From Phytophthora colocasiae (taxonomy: Eukaryota > Oomycota > Peronosporomycetes > Peronosporales > Peronosporaceae), in contig JAGKQI010000100.1 in the NCBI GenBank assembly GCA_018806915.1, positions 1,240,001 to 1,304,000 on the forward strand: a stretch of DNA of 64,000 bases, read 5' to 3'. The notes under the pieces are model-generated. The model had not been told where the DNA came from. It did no database searches and saw only the letters and a program-made list of their open reading frames with translations. This document shows, piece by piece, positions 1-11,529 of the stretch; the first letter of the stretch is position 1, and every line of letters starts with the position of its first letter. The position numbers and the translations under genes were made by a program.

Positions 1-1
1 C

Positions 2-2806
2 ACTCGACTGCTTCAACGCAAATATACACATGGTCAGAGACTTAACACGGATACGAATGAGTGCTCTGTGCTGCGAATCGCAATGTCAACGATCGGAGAA
101 GCAGATGAAGGCAACTTGGACACAGAAGTGCTTCTCGAGGCGATTTCAATGGACATTTGGGACTCAAATCTCAAGTACACCTCGAATTTACCTATAAACG
201 AGCAGTTGAACCTTCCAGAAGGCAAACCGAATACTCAAGAGACCGTAAATGGACAGATGGAGGGGATTACGGTGTACAATCGAACACATGAAAAGGAGAA
301 CGAGATCGAGCGGCGAGATTTAAAACCAGCTTTGATCGAAACGTTGAAGGTGCAGACGTCAGTGTCAACGACATCATCTTCTGGTGCATCTACTCCTGTG
401 AACAAGATTAAGCAACGTCTTGTACACCGAGCGTCAATGTCTCCGGATTCCGGACGTGCAGCCCAGCGCGCTATTCAAAAACATTTTGGCGCAACACCAA
501 GTTGCGAAATTAAGCTCAAGTGTATGGTAGGTGGCCGGATAGCTGTTTCGCCCGAGTTGGAGCCCACTATTCGGCGCGACGTCAGCGAGTTAGCTTCAGA
601 ACTCCAGGCAGCGTCAGCCACAGCCGAAAAAACGAAGCAACTTACTCGGAGACTTTGGCCGGCTTCCGGTATCACAAGAGTGTGTGCATGCCTCACGAGC
701 CTGTACCTATTGCAGGGCGATATGAGTCAAGTACAGACGACGATTAATGCATGGTTGAATTGCTTTGATCCTACTGCACAACACGAAGACCCAGAAGGAA
801 GTGATGGTTCCATCGAAAATATGAGTGAGATTACTAATACTCCTGCCACAACGGTTGGGTTTGCCCGTGGTGAGGCACTTATCGATGGTGATGGGTTACC
901 ACTGACGAGAGGCGACTGGAATTTGGTACGGACACTCGTATCAGTATACTTTGCGCTTTGGGCTGCTGGATCGAAGTTACACCTGCACCCTTTAAATCCC
1001 AAGGATCATGGTAATGGTGAATTTTGTCGATTGTATGAGAGCGAGATGGGTATAACTATGTCACTTGAACCACGTCACCGATGGGATAATGATGGCGACG
1101 AGAATGAAATGGAACCAGCTACAGCAGATGAAGCTGAGGCATTTGTAGTAAAGTACGGCGTGTACATCAATCCAGACCTTGCTGCAGAAGTCTGCAACCT
1201 CCGCCAATTTACGGGTGCTTTGAAGATTGTACTGGATGAAGTTGTTTCTGGTGCTGATATGGAAGATACATGTGACGAAATTGTGAGTTGGATCTCGGAG
1301 AAGGAGACTGGTAAGGCATTCTTAGCGTTGAAAGAGCGCGATTCCTTGTGTCTTTTTCTCCATCTACTGGGCATGTTGCTGAATAAATGTCCCCAGGATG
1401 CTGTTGAAATGTGCGTGAGTAAGTATCCTGTTATATATCCTTGGAACATCGAGCAAGCTGTTTTCGGAACAGATCTGGATTGGGAGTCGGCCGATGAAAA
1501 TGGAACCCGTGACATTTTGAAGCCAACGGCAGTGACTCAGACTTCGATATATTTCCGATATCTTGTGCGCCTTCTTGAGGAGAAGGAGAACGAAGCTGGC
1601 AAAGACCGACAAGTTGTGAGTAGATGTTTGGAGTTGTGCTTCGCTGGTGATGGAGTAGTGGGAGATTTGTTTGATCAAAATGAGAGGCTTAGCCGAATTG
1701 CGTGGGTTGCGGCGCTTGTTCGGCAGCCGGATAAGTTCTCATACGATCATTCACAGTGCTGGAAAATGTTTGCAGACAGCAATGCATTCCCCGCTCTCAT
1801 GGAGCTGACGATGCTGTCCCTGCGAGACGAGACGAATGCGGCTGTGGTGAAACGTGGACTCAACGAGTTGTCCGAATTGGTTACTCTTATTACGACAAGC
1901 AACGAACTTTTCCTTTTCGACGCAGTGTTCGAACGAGTAGCTGTTCTACCGCACAGTTCTGAAGAATGTTTATCCAAAATCCTCAACCAAATCCATGCCT
2001 CGGTTTCAATCGAAAATCGCAACGAACGATTGTGCTCTGCAGTGATCCATGCACTGCTGAACTCGGTGAACCTCAACTATGGCATGCGACTTCTGGCGCG
2101 CTACCCACTCCTGTTTGCTGCCACGCCACTCCAAACGTATCACACAATTGTTGAAACACACGTGCTGACCGAGCGGCAGAAGCATGAAATCGTGCAAATT
2201 TTAGAAATTGTGGACACGAATGTGTGGGCTTCGTACAAAGAAGATGTGTCAGCTACAAGTTCAGTGTCTTTTGCTCCGCAACTTACTGCTATCCTACAGC
2301 TCGAAACGGGTACTCTTGCCCCAGCAATGAGCCGAGAGCAATTTGAACTGTGGGAGACTAAATGTAAGCAGTACGATGGGGAGACAACGATACACCGACA
2401 AAACAAGGTGGAGGAAATGGGCATAGATGTTGGACCTCTCTGCAGACCAATCAGCCCTCGACGTGGAAACAAGCACAGAGTAGATCCGCGGATGTCTCTG
2501 AGTGCAGTTCCGATGGCCTCTCGATCTTTTGAATACCGAAACAGTGACTGGGGTGGTGAGGTACAACTGCATGACTCTACGTGCGGAACGTGTGATCTTC
2601 CAGTGGTGATTATCAGTGACGGTACGTATTGTGATTCTGCTGATGTATTTGAAAACGGCTGATAATTTTATGTGTTGTGCGCAGCCAACACCAACTTGGA
2701 TGTGGCACTTCTCCCTTGTGGTCACGCTTTCCATGAGAGCTGCTTGGAAGATGAATCGTGCCCACTTTGCTTAGAGGCTAATCTAAGCACCCTGGACTGC
2801 TTTTGA
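2..2806 (+). CDS. RING-tailed membrane-trafficking-type protein (5' partial)
   Basis: The reading frame is open from the first bases of the window, so the true start lies upstream. About 870 residues are mostly helical, without obvious catalytic motifs, as in the C-terminal halves of VPS8/VPS41/HPS-type vesicle tethering proteins. A 63-nt intron (2622-2684; donor GTACGT, acceptor GCGCAG) splits a C-terminal RING: CGTCDLP lies before it, and CGHAFHESC plus CPLC lie in the last exon (2685-2806). Without splicing the RING is lost at a stop at 2660-2662. A C-terminal RING on a long helical protein fits CORVET/HOPS subunits acting at endosomes. The RING and intron are seen; the VPS8-like identity is inference, and an HPS5-like protein is an alternative. 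Confidence 0.6.
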
Positions 2807-2985
2807 AAAAGCTAATGTGAAAGGAACAGGTGAGTTACTTTTCGTTAAGCTACATTTTTCTGCCCCCTTGCTCTGACAGCATACATGTTTCGATTTCGTG
2901 CCAGTGTGTAAGTTAGGTGACGGAGCATGCTAATGTTGCTGCTGAATATTAGTCGTCCTCGTTACTGATATCTAGCACGTGGCTG

Positions 2986-5166
2986 TTAATGTAGTGGATT
3001 CGTTTGAGGCTGAGTCGAAGGCTTCTTTCCACGCTTGCCACGGTTCACGATGAGCCCGACCAATTTCTTGCGCATGTGACGGTCTATCACAGTCTCATCA
3101 TCTGCCAAGTCTGTTGCCGCTCCTGCGTTGTTGCCATCCTCAGCCTCATCGTTATTGTAAATACCACCGCTTACAATATCGTGCGCTGAGGTATAGCCAG
3201 CACGTCTAACTGAAGAAACTTTCGGTTCGTCTCCAGGAGGTGGTCCAAGAAATGAAGATCTGACCACACTTGAGCGTGATTTAGGGCGTACACGCACGTT
3301 GGCAGGCGACGCGGTAGTCGATGCCATACGCAAGATGAAGTGCTCTTCAGTCTCAGAAGGTGCTGGTGCGCGTACTGAGCTCTGGTGAATGCTCGGCTTA
3401 TCGTCTGTGGTTGGAGCACCGCCAATGAGTGCAGAGCCTGAACCTGAACCATTGGAATTGGAATTGGTTGTTGTCTCGGATCGATGCAGCTCACGCTCGG
3501 CCTTTTCACGATTGATGACGTCCAGGACGCGGTTGAGTTTTTGCTCCATGATATGCAACAAATCTGGCGTTGGGGTCTCCATAGCTCTGCTTAACTCGTG
3601 CTGGTCATCGTAATCCAACGACCCGTGCACTGTGCTGAGTTTGGTGAGGCACTTCAACATGCACGCACGAAATGCGTCCATGAGAACATTTGCACGATTA
3701 CATTTGTCGGCCAGCAGAGCGGCTTCCTTCTCGGTCTCTTTGAGCCGCTCCGAAGTCTGATCCATCTCCTGATATATCGTGCGTGAGTTGGCTGCTGCAC
3801 TGCGTAAATGACTCAGCGTCTCGTTTAACTGCTTGTGGCGTTCACGAAGCTTGCGCATTCTTGCATCGCTAACTGTATGCTCCTCTTTCAAGGCACGTAG
3901 AGTCTCCTCCCGCCCAACATACTTGGCAATGATTTTGTCGACATCGTTCGTGCCAGCAGCCTCGATGATCTGCTTCAGCTCCGCTTCCACGCGCATTAAC
4001 TTTCGATCAGTGTCCGAGAGCTCTTCCTGAATTTCGGAGAAGTGCGTCATTTGAGCCGAGGATTCGCGACGTAATCGCCGTGACTCCTTTTGCTTGAGCT
4101 GGCCCAAAGCTGCTTGCACATTCTTTTTACGAGACACTTCACGAGCCTCGAGGATATCGGACTTCAAGCGAGTTTGCTCTACAGCGTGTTGTAAGTCGTC
4201 TAGTGCTCGGATGTTTGCCTGCTTCTTTTCCCACCAATCCGTGTAGAGCTGCTTATACGAGCTCTCCGCTGCCGACTTTTCTTGTCGTACTGCAAGCAAG
4301 CCAGCCATCGCGCTAGAGAGCTCTTGCCGAAGCGCTTGTAGCGTCTTCTCTTTCGCCAAAGTCGCCTTCTTCGCATCTAAAGCCTCTCGCGTCAAGCGTT
4401 GAATCATGTGGTTGTATACGCCGCGGTCCTTCAGCTCCTCTTCTAACTTGGACTCGTAGAGCTGCAGATGAGCACCATGCAAATGAGAAAATGCTCCAGC
4501 ACGACTGAAAATAATCATCCGACCAAGAAGACATACCGCAGATTTGTTCTCGATATTGGCCATTTGAGACTTGGTTTGGGAGTTGTCCGCTACACGTCCG
4601 TGCAGAGTCATCGTCATGTTCTCAACTTCCTCTTCCAGTTTCTGAAAAAAAAAAAAACAGCGTTAGGCATGATAATCCAAAAATTGATTGTCAGCTACAG
4701 CTCACCTTGATCTCTTGCTCCTTGCGCCAATTTGAGTTCTTGACAGCATCATGCTCCTGTGCAGATGTCAGAATCCAATTCTTAAGAAAAAAAAGTATCA
4801 CTAAAGAAACGTACTCGACGTAGACTTGCGACTTCGTCGACCTCCTTTTCTACAATATGCGTCTCATCCCCAACCGAAATGCCTAGCGATGACAGATATG
4901 GTTGCACTGATGGTGCCGTGACCTTCCTGCAATAACAATATTTCTTTAGATCGCACTAAATAACAAGCTTCTTCTATTACCTACATTTTATTTAATCCGC
5001 GTCGTGGTGAAAGCATGGACTCAGTAGCTTTAGCATCTGATGCTTTTGTATCTGTACCAGACAACCAACGCTGTCGACCACCGAAAGTGCCTTTGGTTCT
5101 CTCCGTCTGGGAACCATCATGCGGCGGGATCTGGATGGTCAATTCGTCTTCTTCTCGCCCGTCCAT
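2986..5166 (-). CDS. Outer dynein arm docking complex protein, CCDC151/ODAD3-like
   Basis: Five exons are inferred: 5166-4985, 4926-4815, 4756-4706, 4641-4537 and 4461-2986. Introns are 58, 58, 64 and 75 nt with GT..AG ends, and phases agree across all junctions. The product is an almost continuous coiled coil from about residue 60 to 430 with a Ser/Asn/Gly-rich tail. The stretch with DVDKIIAKYVGREETLRALK resembles the conserved core of the ODA1/CCDC63/CCDC151 family. These proteins anchor outer dynein arms to axonemal doublets, which suits the flagellated zoospores of oomycetes. The fourth intron is a multiple of three and has no in-frame stop, so it may be retained. It is divergent from the hydrolase gene, with 208 bp between the starts. 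Confidence 0.65.
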
Positions 5167-5374
5167 TTTGCTCTAGCCCCTTATATTTGACACGCCTTCT
5201 TTCCAGAACAGAGCTCAATCTCCTGCAACAGCAGTCCAAACGATGTATGTATTTTTGTAGGCAAAGTTGAAGCTCGAAATAGTTGGAATGCAAACCTGTC
5301 AAAACAGATATATAATTTTAGAGATGAAGTTGTGTCTATCCATCGCCATTGTTGAGCTCGCGAGGAAGCGATAG

Positions 5375-8251
5375 ATGCTCACACCCAGCGACTGCCAGTG
5401 CGGCCACGCACACGGGGATGAACATGAACATGACGACAACGAAGAGGAAGACGACCAGGTAAGGCTGACTGCTTAGACTCTTTAATTTCCTGTGTTTTTT
5501 CTTACGTAATCGTCTCTATAAATTCAGCCAGCGCCATCCTTAGCATATCAACTATGGCATCCCTTTCGGCTCATAGTAATGGTAAGAGGAAGCATAGCCC
5601 TTCAAATGTTATATCATACACTATGAGCTAGCGTTATGCCTAACCTATTCCATATGACACAGAATCCGCTGCCTGTACTGATATCGTTTGTGATCACCAA
5701 CACCATTTTCGTGACAGTTGGAGGACTATTTCGTCTATTGACACAGCTATTGACTCTCCCTGGATTCCTGGTGGTACTGATTCTCTCGATCATATTTGGA
5801 ATCCGACGGGTTGCCTCTCTTATGGCATATCCTGGCCAACTCAAGCTTGTGATCCGTGAGGGTGAAGCCAACTTCGCTCGACTGACCAAACGCCGACTAC
5901 AGATATTCACGGAATCAGCTGCAGAACTTGCAGCAGTTCTGGATCCTACGACCAGTAATAAACCCATGAGACTTCGGTTTTTACAGGTTCATCAGAATTT
6001 CACTTTCGCTCTGGAGACGTTGATGATACCGGTGATGCAGTCGTTGGAGGTCGTGGAAAGAGACGGACATTTAGGCAGCAACGGGGTCAAGTTACTACGG
6101 ATTTTACGGGAAATTGCCAAGGTGAATACGCAAAAGTTAGCAGAACCATGTTCCAAGTTGTGTTCAGCATCAGAAAAAACGTTCGAGACTCAGAGATTGA
6201 AGATGTTTGGAGGAGAAGAAGAGAAGCCGGAGCCATCACCACCGAAGACAACAGAACATTCGAGGTTGAAATTGTTTGGAGGCGTTTCTAAACCAGTTCT
6301 AAAGCGATCCACGACAGTTGATTCTGCTGCGTTGGAGGCAGAAGCAGCAGCGAAGCCAAAACCCGCGGAGGCGCCACACCCGCTGGTCACTTTTGCAGTG
6401 GCAGTGAGGCGTTTACAAGCTGCAATTCCACTAATCGGTCGACCACAAACAGACGCACCAGCTTCCAGAAATGTGACGTGGATTGCCAAGGAACTATGTC
6501 GCGGATCCACTCCAGAAGTTGATTATATCGCCACGATGGAAATGCTCCGAGCAGATATGACCGTTCGCTTTGTACGTCTCTCATCCTTTATGTTCTACAA
6601 GCTGTCATACTAACTTACATGCTGTGACCGGGTTTAGAAAGCTGAGCAAGTGTGGATCCCAGGATATAAAGGCCACCAGGTGGATGCAATGTTAATGCCT
6701 CCAGCAACAAGCGGTCGTGATGCTGTAGACCGTCCAGTGGTCATTCTGTGCAATCCAAACGGCGGTTTATACGAGTTTCACCATCAGATGGACTGGATCA
6801 AGTTTTACACTTCCGAGCTCGACTGCTATGTGCTCGTATACAACTACCGCGGGTACGGACGCTGCAAAGGCTCCCCTTCACCTGGAATGCACAACCTGGA
6901 CGGTATCGCCATCGTAAATTACCTCCATACCGAACGTGGTATCAAAAAAATCGCAGTCCATGGCGAATCTATCGGCGGACTAGTGGCTACGTATCTAGCT
7001 CGTAATTCTCCTCATGTGAACGTACTCATCGCAGACCGTACGTTCGCCACTGTACCAGCGCTGGCTCAACGAATGATCGCCAAATGGGCTGGAACTGTAG
7101 TGGACTGGGTCATGCGCTGGGAGACGGACAACGTGCAGAATTACCTCGAAGCGACGTGTGCGAAGCTGCTGTGCTCGGACCCAAGCGACGAGATCATCCT
7201 GGATGGAGCTTCCCTCAAGTCTGGAGTAGCTCTAAGTCTGGAACTGGGTGACGAGACCTTCAGTCTCCCCCGTCAGCGCGAAACGGATGGTTCTCCTGCT
7301 TTACCAGTCTCTCCAACTAATGTTGTACGTAAGATCCGCACACGCTGTGGTCCTCGCAGTATTCGTCGCGTCAGTGAAGCTGCAAGTCGTCCTCAACTAG
7401 GACAACCACTGACGGAGACGATGGTGGCTCGTTTTAGTGACGCTGTGCTGTCTATCGGCAGAAGAGCTTTGGAATACACGACACGTCGAGACAAGGGGGA
7501 GACTGAAGGTCATAAGGATGAAGCTACTGCTCCAAACCATGTAGCCATTTCAGTTCAGGACACTGAAGCATCAACGTCTACAACTCCTGACGATGCTGAG
7601 CAACATCCGATGCTTCCTTCCGATCCGACAGCAGCTCCAGAGCCAGTTACAACTACTGCAGCGTTTCCGGACGAGTTACTAGCTGTTGTTTGGATGCAAC
7701 TCGCACGTTTGGACGGATATTGTGGCCAGGTTTTACTTCAGGCTGCAGAGAGCGGAGGTTATGACAAGATTCGCGCTTGGACTGCGTCGTTATTGACGTG
7801 GGGTGGTCGTGTAGCTCTTGAACGTCGGAACGTGCGATCTATTGAGCCTTTTGACCGTGATGGGATCTTTATTGTTCCAGTTACAGTTGCAGAGGTACAC
7901 ACGATGCTACAGCACCTGGTAGAGCAGTACCCTCCGCTCAAGTTCGACTACGACATTGGCTTCGTGGTGCTTATGATCGAGTTTTTGAACGACGCACTGG
8001 AGCGAAGATGGCGTCATTTGGACAGTTCGAAGACACAAGAGCCAAAGGAGGTTGTACCAAACGACAAGAAACCAACAGAAGCGAAACCAGCAGAGGCGAA
8101 GCCAGCAATTCCGTTGGTGATTAACACTGGAGATGCGAAACTGGGCTGGCTATTGCCTCTGCACTGTGGACACAACAAAAACTACGAGGATACGGAGAAG
8201 CAGGCACTGATCGGGTTTCTACGGCATGCTGGGTTTGTAAATCCTAAATAG
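5375..8251 (+). CDS. Membrane-anchored alpha/beta hydrolase
   Basis: Four exons (5375-5458, 5528-5581, 5663-6571, 6638-8251) give about 886 residues; intron phases agree. The N terminus is His/Asp/Glu-rich, followed by two hydrophobic helices (about residues 48-100) that should anchor the protein in a membrane. The hydrolase core follows: NYRGYG, then nucleophile elbow GESIGG (Ser about 460), a likely acid in SDPSDEII (about 532) and a likely base in HCGHNKNYE (His about 861). This order fits the BEM46/ABHD-type serine hydrolase family. A long, low-conservation segment of about 300 residues with Ser/Thr/Pro-rich parts sits between the acid and the base, which is unusual. The substrate cannot be told from sequence. 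It converges on the ankyrin gene downstream. Confidence 0.75.
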
Positions 8252-8366
8252 ATGAATACTTTCTGCGTGGAAAATAAGGTAAAACAATTCATTCAACTGT
8301 GGGGAAGCAGCTACATGTAGATAAAGGCCACTGACGACTACATCGAAGTAGTATTCCTCCTCGTGC

Positions 8367-9716
8367 TCAGCATAACTTTTGTTTCTTCTTGAGTCGTTCA
8401 GGATACATTGCTCTCCCCAAGTCAACCACCCCCTCCTGACTGAATTTAATCAGAAGCTCCTCCACCTCACGGCTGTTGTTTCCACGCGCTTTCTTGAACA
8501 CTGAACCGGCAAAGGCAGATGGGAGACACAACTGTCTCGCCTTGATCGTGTTCAAGATTCCTTTTACCAGTCCGTACTTGGAATTCGCTGTTGCCTCCTC
8601 CAACACAGTACAAATCGCGTTCTGAATCGAAAACCCCCACGGTGACAACAATGTGCCAAGCAGCAACGTCGCAATCTCCTCATTACCACGTGAAGCGGCC
8701 GAACGAAAACACAAACACAAAGATCTTCTCTCACTAGAAGAGAACTCCATGTTAGATCCCCACTTGGCAAGAATCCGTTCGAGCAATCCAAGTAGATTCT
8801 GGTTTGCTGCTGCTTCCATTACAGGGACCATTTCAGCAGCAGGACACTTTTCGAAGAGAAATCCCATCATCTCCGTGTGTCCATTCACTATGGCAGCACC
8901 AAGAGCTTTCCCAACTGCAGGCCCTTCATACCTCGCTTCCAACATTACAGCTACATTCATCCGCCCCATCTCCGCAGCTTTCAATAGTGCAGAACCAATG
9001 CATTGGTTACCGTAATATCCACGGCAGTGTTCAAGCAGCATATTGAGGATATCGATGTATCCCCCAGCAGCAGCGTGTTCAAGGGCACGAGAATTAGTTA
9101 GTACCATATCGAGCTTCATATCACCAACAGGACGGTAATTACTTAGTAGAAGTTGAGTCACTTCAGTTAGTCCGTGTGTCGCTGCAGCAGCTAGTGCTCT
9201 TGTGATAGAGACCCTGTCGATCGTTAGGAGATATTCCAACACTTGGAATTGCTCATTGAGTGCTGCATATTCCACCACTATAGAGTAAACCACATTGAAA
9301 TCCTGGGATCGTAAATATTTGACTACTTCCAAATGTCCAGCACAAGCAGCAACGAGCATAGCTTCCGTTCCGATGCATTTGCTACGGTGCCACGTGCATA
9401 ACCAACGCAAAACATCAAGATGTCCGTTGCCTGCTGCGTCAGCGAAAGCAGTTGAGGAACAACCTTCGGATCGCGTAAAGTCCAACCATTGAATAATGTC
9501 AAGACGTCCACGAGCAGCAGCACCGTTCATTGCCCATTCAGTCCATCTACTCGTAGCTCCGAAGACTTTTACCACACGTTGAAGGTCGAGGTATACAGCA
9601 CCGTCGATGGTGGATGGGAGGAGGAACTGGTTGATGGTTTCGATGATGTGGGAAACACCCTGGAGATTGGCAGGGAGCGCTAAAGAGATCGAAGAAAGCA
9701 ACGGTGGGTCTCCCAT
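8367..9716 (-). CDS. Ankyrin-repeat protein, paralogue A
   Basis: About 449 residues beginning MGDPPLLSS. This start is chosen because the neighbouring paralogue begins MADPPLLTS; the frame runs further upstream to 9992, but that part has no counterpart. After a conserved N-terminal region (TIDGAVYLDLQRVVKVFG), repeated units such as GHLDVLRWL and GHLEVVKYLR mark divergent ankyrin repeats of the oomycete expansion type. The C terminus is basic (RLKKKQKLC). Ankyrin repeats bind other proteins; no catalytic domain is seen. It is the longest intact member of a local family that includes the copy at 10229-11140 and broken copies at 11.2, 19 and 20 kb. Confidence 0.75.
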   Translation of the reverse strand: MGDPPLLSSISLALPANLQGVSHIIETINQFLLPSTIDGAVYLDLQRVVKVFGATSRWTEWAMNGAAARGRLDIIQWLDFTRSEGCSSTAFADAAGNGHLDVLRWLCTWHRSKCIGTEAMLVAACAGHLEVVKYLRSQDFNVVYSIVVEYAALNEQFQVLEYLLTIDRVSITRALAAAATHGLTEVTQLLLSNYRPVGDMKLDMVLTNSRALEHAAAGGYIDILNMLLEHCRGYYGNQCIGSALLKAAEMGRMNVAVMLEARYEGPAVGKALGAAIVNGHTEMMGFLFEKCPAAEMVPVMEAAANQNLLGLLERILAKWGSNMEFSSSERRSLCLCFRSAASRGNEEIATLLLGTLLSPWGFSIQNAICTVLEEATANSKYGLVKGILNTIKARQLCLPSAFAGSVFKKARGNNSREVEELLIKFSQEGVVDLGRAMYPERLKKKQKLC

Positions 9717-10228
9717 TGTGGAGAAACTGGTGGATTCTTGTGTTGCAAAGTGAATTGCAACGTCAGAACGGGTAGCTCTACGATCCTTGGTGTACGGAAT
9801 ATTTCGAAGCATTCGAAAACCATTAGCCAGCATAGATACAGTACATGTAGCTGAGGGTAGAATGGTGCTCTGTACGTTTTTCAAACTGGTATTTTGACGC
9901 TGTGATCGCTGGGGAGTGATATGTTTATTGTTTGGATATATCTGTACGCCATTAGAGAAAATGAAGAAGACATGAAGTAAGTCTTGCAACAATATGCCTA
10001 AAAATCACTCACTGAAGAAAACAACGCTCTTAACTTACTACATAACAGTGCATTCAGTGTCGCCTTTGTTTTTTCATGACAGTTAAGTACAAATGTGTCA
10101 GAGATTGAAGAAAGTCGACAAACTTCCAGGAAGGTGTAGTTAGTTGAAAGTGTTTTCAAATACAGAAATTAACGAAATTACGAAGATAAAGAAATGCATG
10201 TCACTCTCGATAGCACCACCCATCACAT

Positions 10229-11140
10229 TCAACGCTGCCTTTGTTTCTTCTTGAGCTGTCCGGAAATGTTGACTTGCTTAGGGGTTACTAGCGACTTCAA
10301 CTCGAGTACCCCCTGCTGACAATATTTAACGAGAAGCGAGAGCTTCACAATTGCAGAAGCTTTACATCTCGGTTCCAGCATTACGACAACAGCCAGGTGT
10401 CCCCCTTCAGCAGCTTTTAGTAGTGCAGGAGCTTTGCCTTGCTTCCCCCAATAGCCATAGCAATGTTGGATGAGCAAAGCGACGACATCGACGTGTCCTC
10501 CAGCAGCAGCAAATTCGAGCGCACGAGACTTGTGCAGTTCATTGCTGTTGAAGCTTTGGGAACCACGTAGTAGTGCTCGAACCACTTCAGTCAATCCGTT
10601 CTTCGCGGCAGCAGCTAAAGCTAAACGAGTTACTACAAATTCACTGGCTAGAAGATATTCCAGTACAGAAATCTGCTCCTTTCTCGCTGCAGTTTCCAAC
10701 ACCACAGCGTAGTCCAGCGTAAAATTTTGGGTTCGTAGATATTTAACTACTTCCAAATGTCCAGCACCAGCAGCACAGGCCACAGCTTCTGTTGCGTTGC
10801 ATTTACTTTTGTGGAAGTCACACAACCATTGCAATACAGAGAGATGGTTGTTGGTCGCTGCTTCATTGAAAGCTGCAGAGGAACAACCTTCCGATCGAGT
10901 TGAGTGTAGCCACTGGACGATATCGAGACGTCCACGAGCAGCAGCTCCATCCATTGCACCAACAGTCCATTGACTTGTACCTCCGAAGGCTTTCATCAGA
11001 CGCTGCAGGTCGAGATACACAGCAGCGTCAATGGTGGGTGGAAGCAGGAGTTGATTAACGGATTGAGCGATAAAGGGGGAGTTCTTGAGCTTCGTAGGGA
11101 GAACTAGAGCGATCGAAGTGAGTAGAGGTGGGTCTGCCAT
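10229..11140 (-). CDS. Ankyrin-repeat protein, paralogue B (internally shortened)
   Basis: 303 residues, closely related to paralogue A from the first residue (MADPPLLTSIALVLPTKL) through about residue 255. It then jumps directly to the C-terminal piece (LLVKYCQQGVLELKSLV, ending LKKKQRQR). Relative to A, a block of about 125-150 residues, several ankyrin units, is missing while the frame is kept. The deletion therefore looks tolerated, or the gene is young. It lies in tandem with A on the same strand, 512 bp upstream of A's start. The role is presumably protein binding. The gene call is secure; the function is unknown. Confidence 0.7.
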   Translation of the reverse strand: MADPPLLTSIALVLPTKLKNSPFIAQSVNQLLLPPTIDAAVYLDLQRLMKAFGGTSQWTVGAMDGAAARGRLDIVQWLHSTRSEGCSSAAFNEAATNNHLSVLQWLCDFHKSKCNATEAVACAAGAGHLEVVKYLRTQNFTLDYAVVLETAARKEQISVLEYLLASEFVVTRLALAAAAKNGLTEVVRALLRGSQSFNSNELHKSRALEFAAAGGHVDVVALLIQHCYGYWGKQGKAPALLKAAEGGHLAVVVMLEPRCKASAIVKLSLLVKYCQQGVLELKSLVTPKQVNISGQLKKKQRQR

Positions 11141-11242
11141 TTTGAATGAACTTTGGGCCTAAGTAGAGTAAGCGGAGGAGCTGGTTCACTAGTATTAATA
11201 ACACCTAAGCTTACGTACGGAATTAAAAACAATTTTTTTCCA

Positions 11243-11305
11243 GGAAACGCCCTGTAGTTTGGCAGGAAGGACTATAGCGATCGAAGTGAGCAAAAGTCCA
11301 GCATT
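11243..11305 (-). pseudogene. 5' relic of a further ankyrin paralogue
   Basis: On the minus strand one frame reads LLTSIAIVLPAKLQGVS, matching the N termini of the other copies (LLTSIALVLPTKL; LPAKLQGVS). The match stops abruptly near 11243, and the start codon is out of frame with it. It is a truncated third member of the tandem array. From 11305 to about 11530 I see nothing else. Confidence 0.6.
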
Positions 11306-11529
11306 TTGGATATGCTTGATGTTTGAGTGCTAGCAAGTTAGTGAGTTTCATTGATAGAGAGGTTGTGCAACTGTATCAATTACTGTGAAAAGGTATAGTG
11401 AGTACAATCTGATTAGACAGGGAAACGTAGAGACATAACTGTTCACGAACGTGTCATTTTTTCAAGCGGACGAATTGTGAGAAATATGTAGTACTTGATC
11501 TGGAGTGACAAAAGGATAATATACCTTAC

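Noticed and set aside
9717..9992. N-terminal extension of ankyrin paralogue A
   Set aside because: The paralogue starts at the equivalent of 9716, and the extension has no counterpart or signal.
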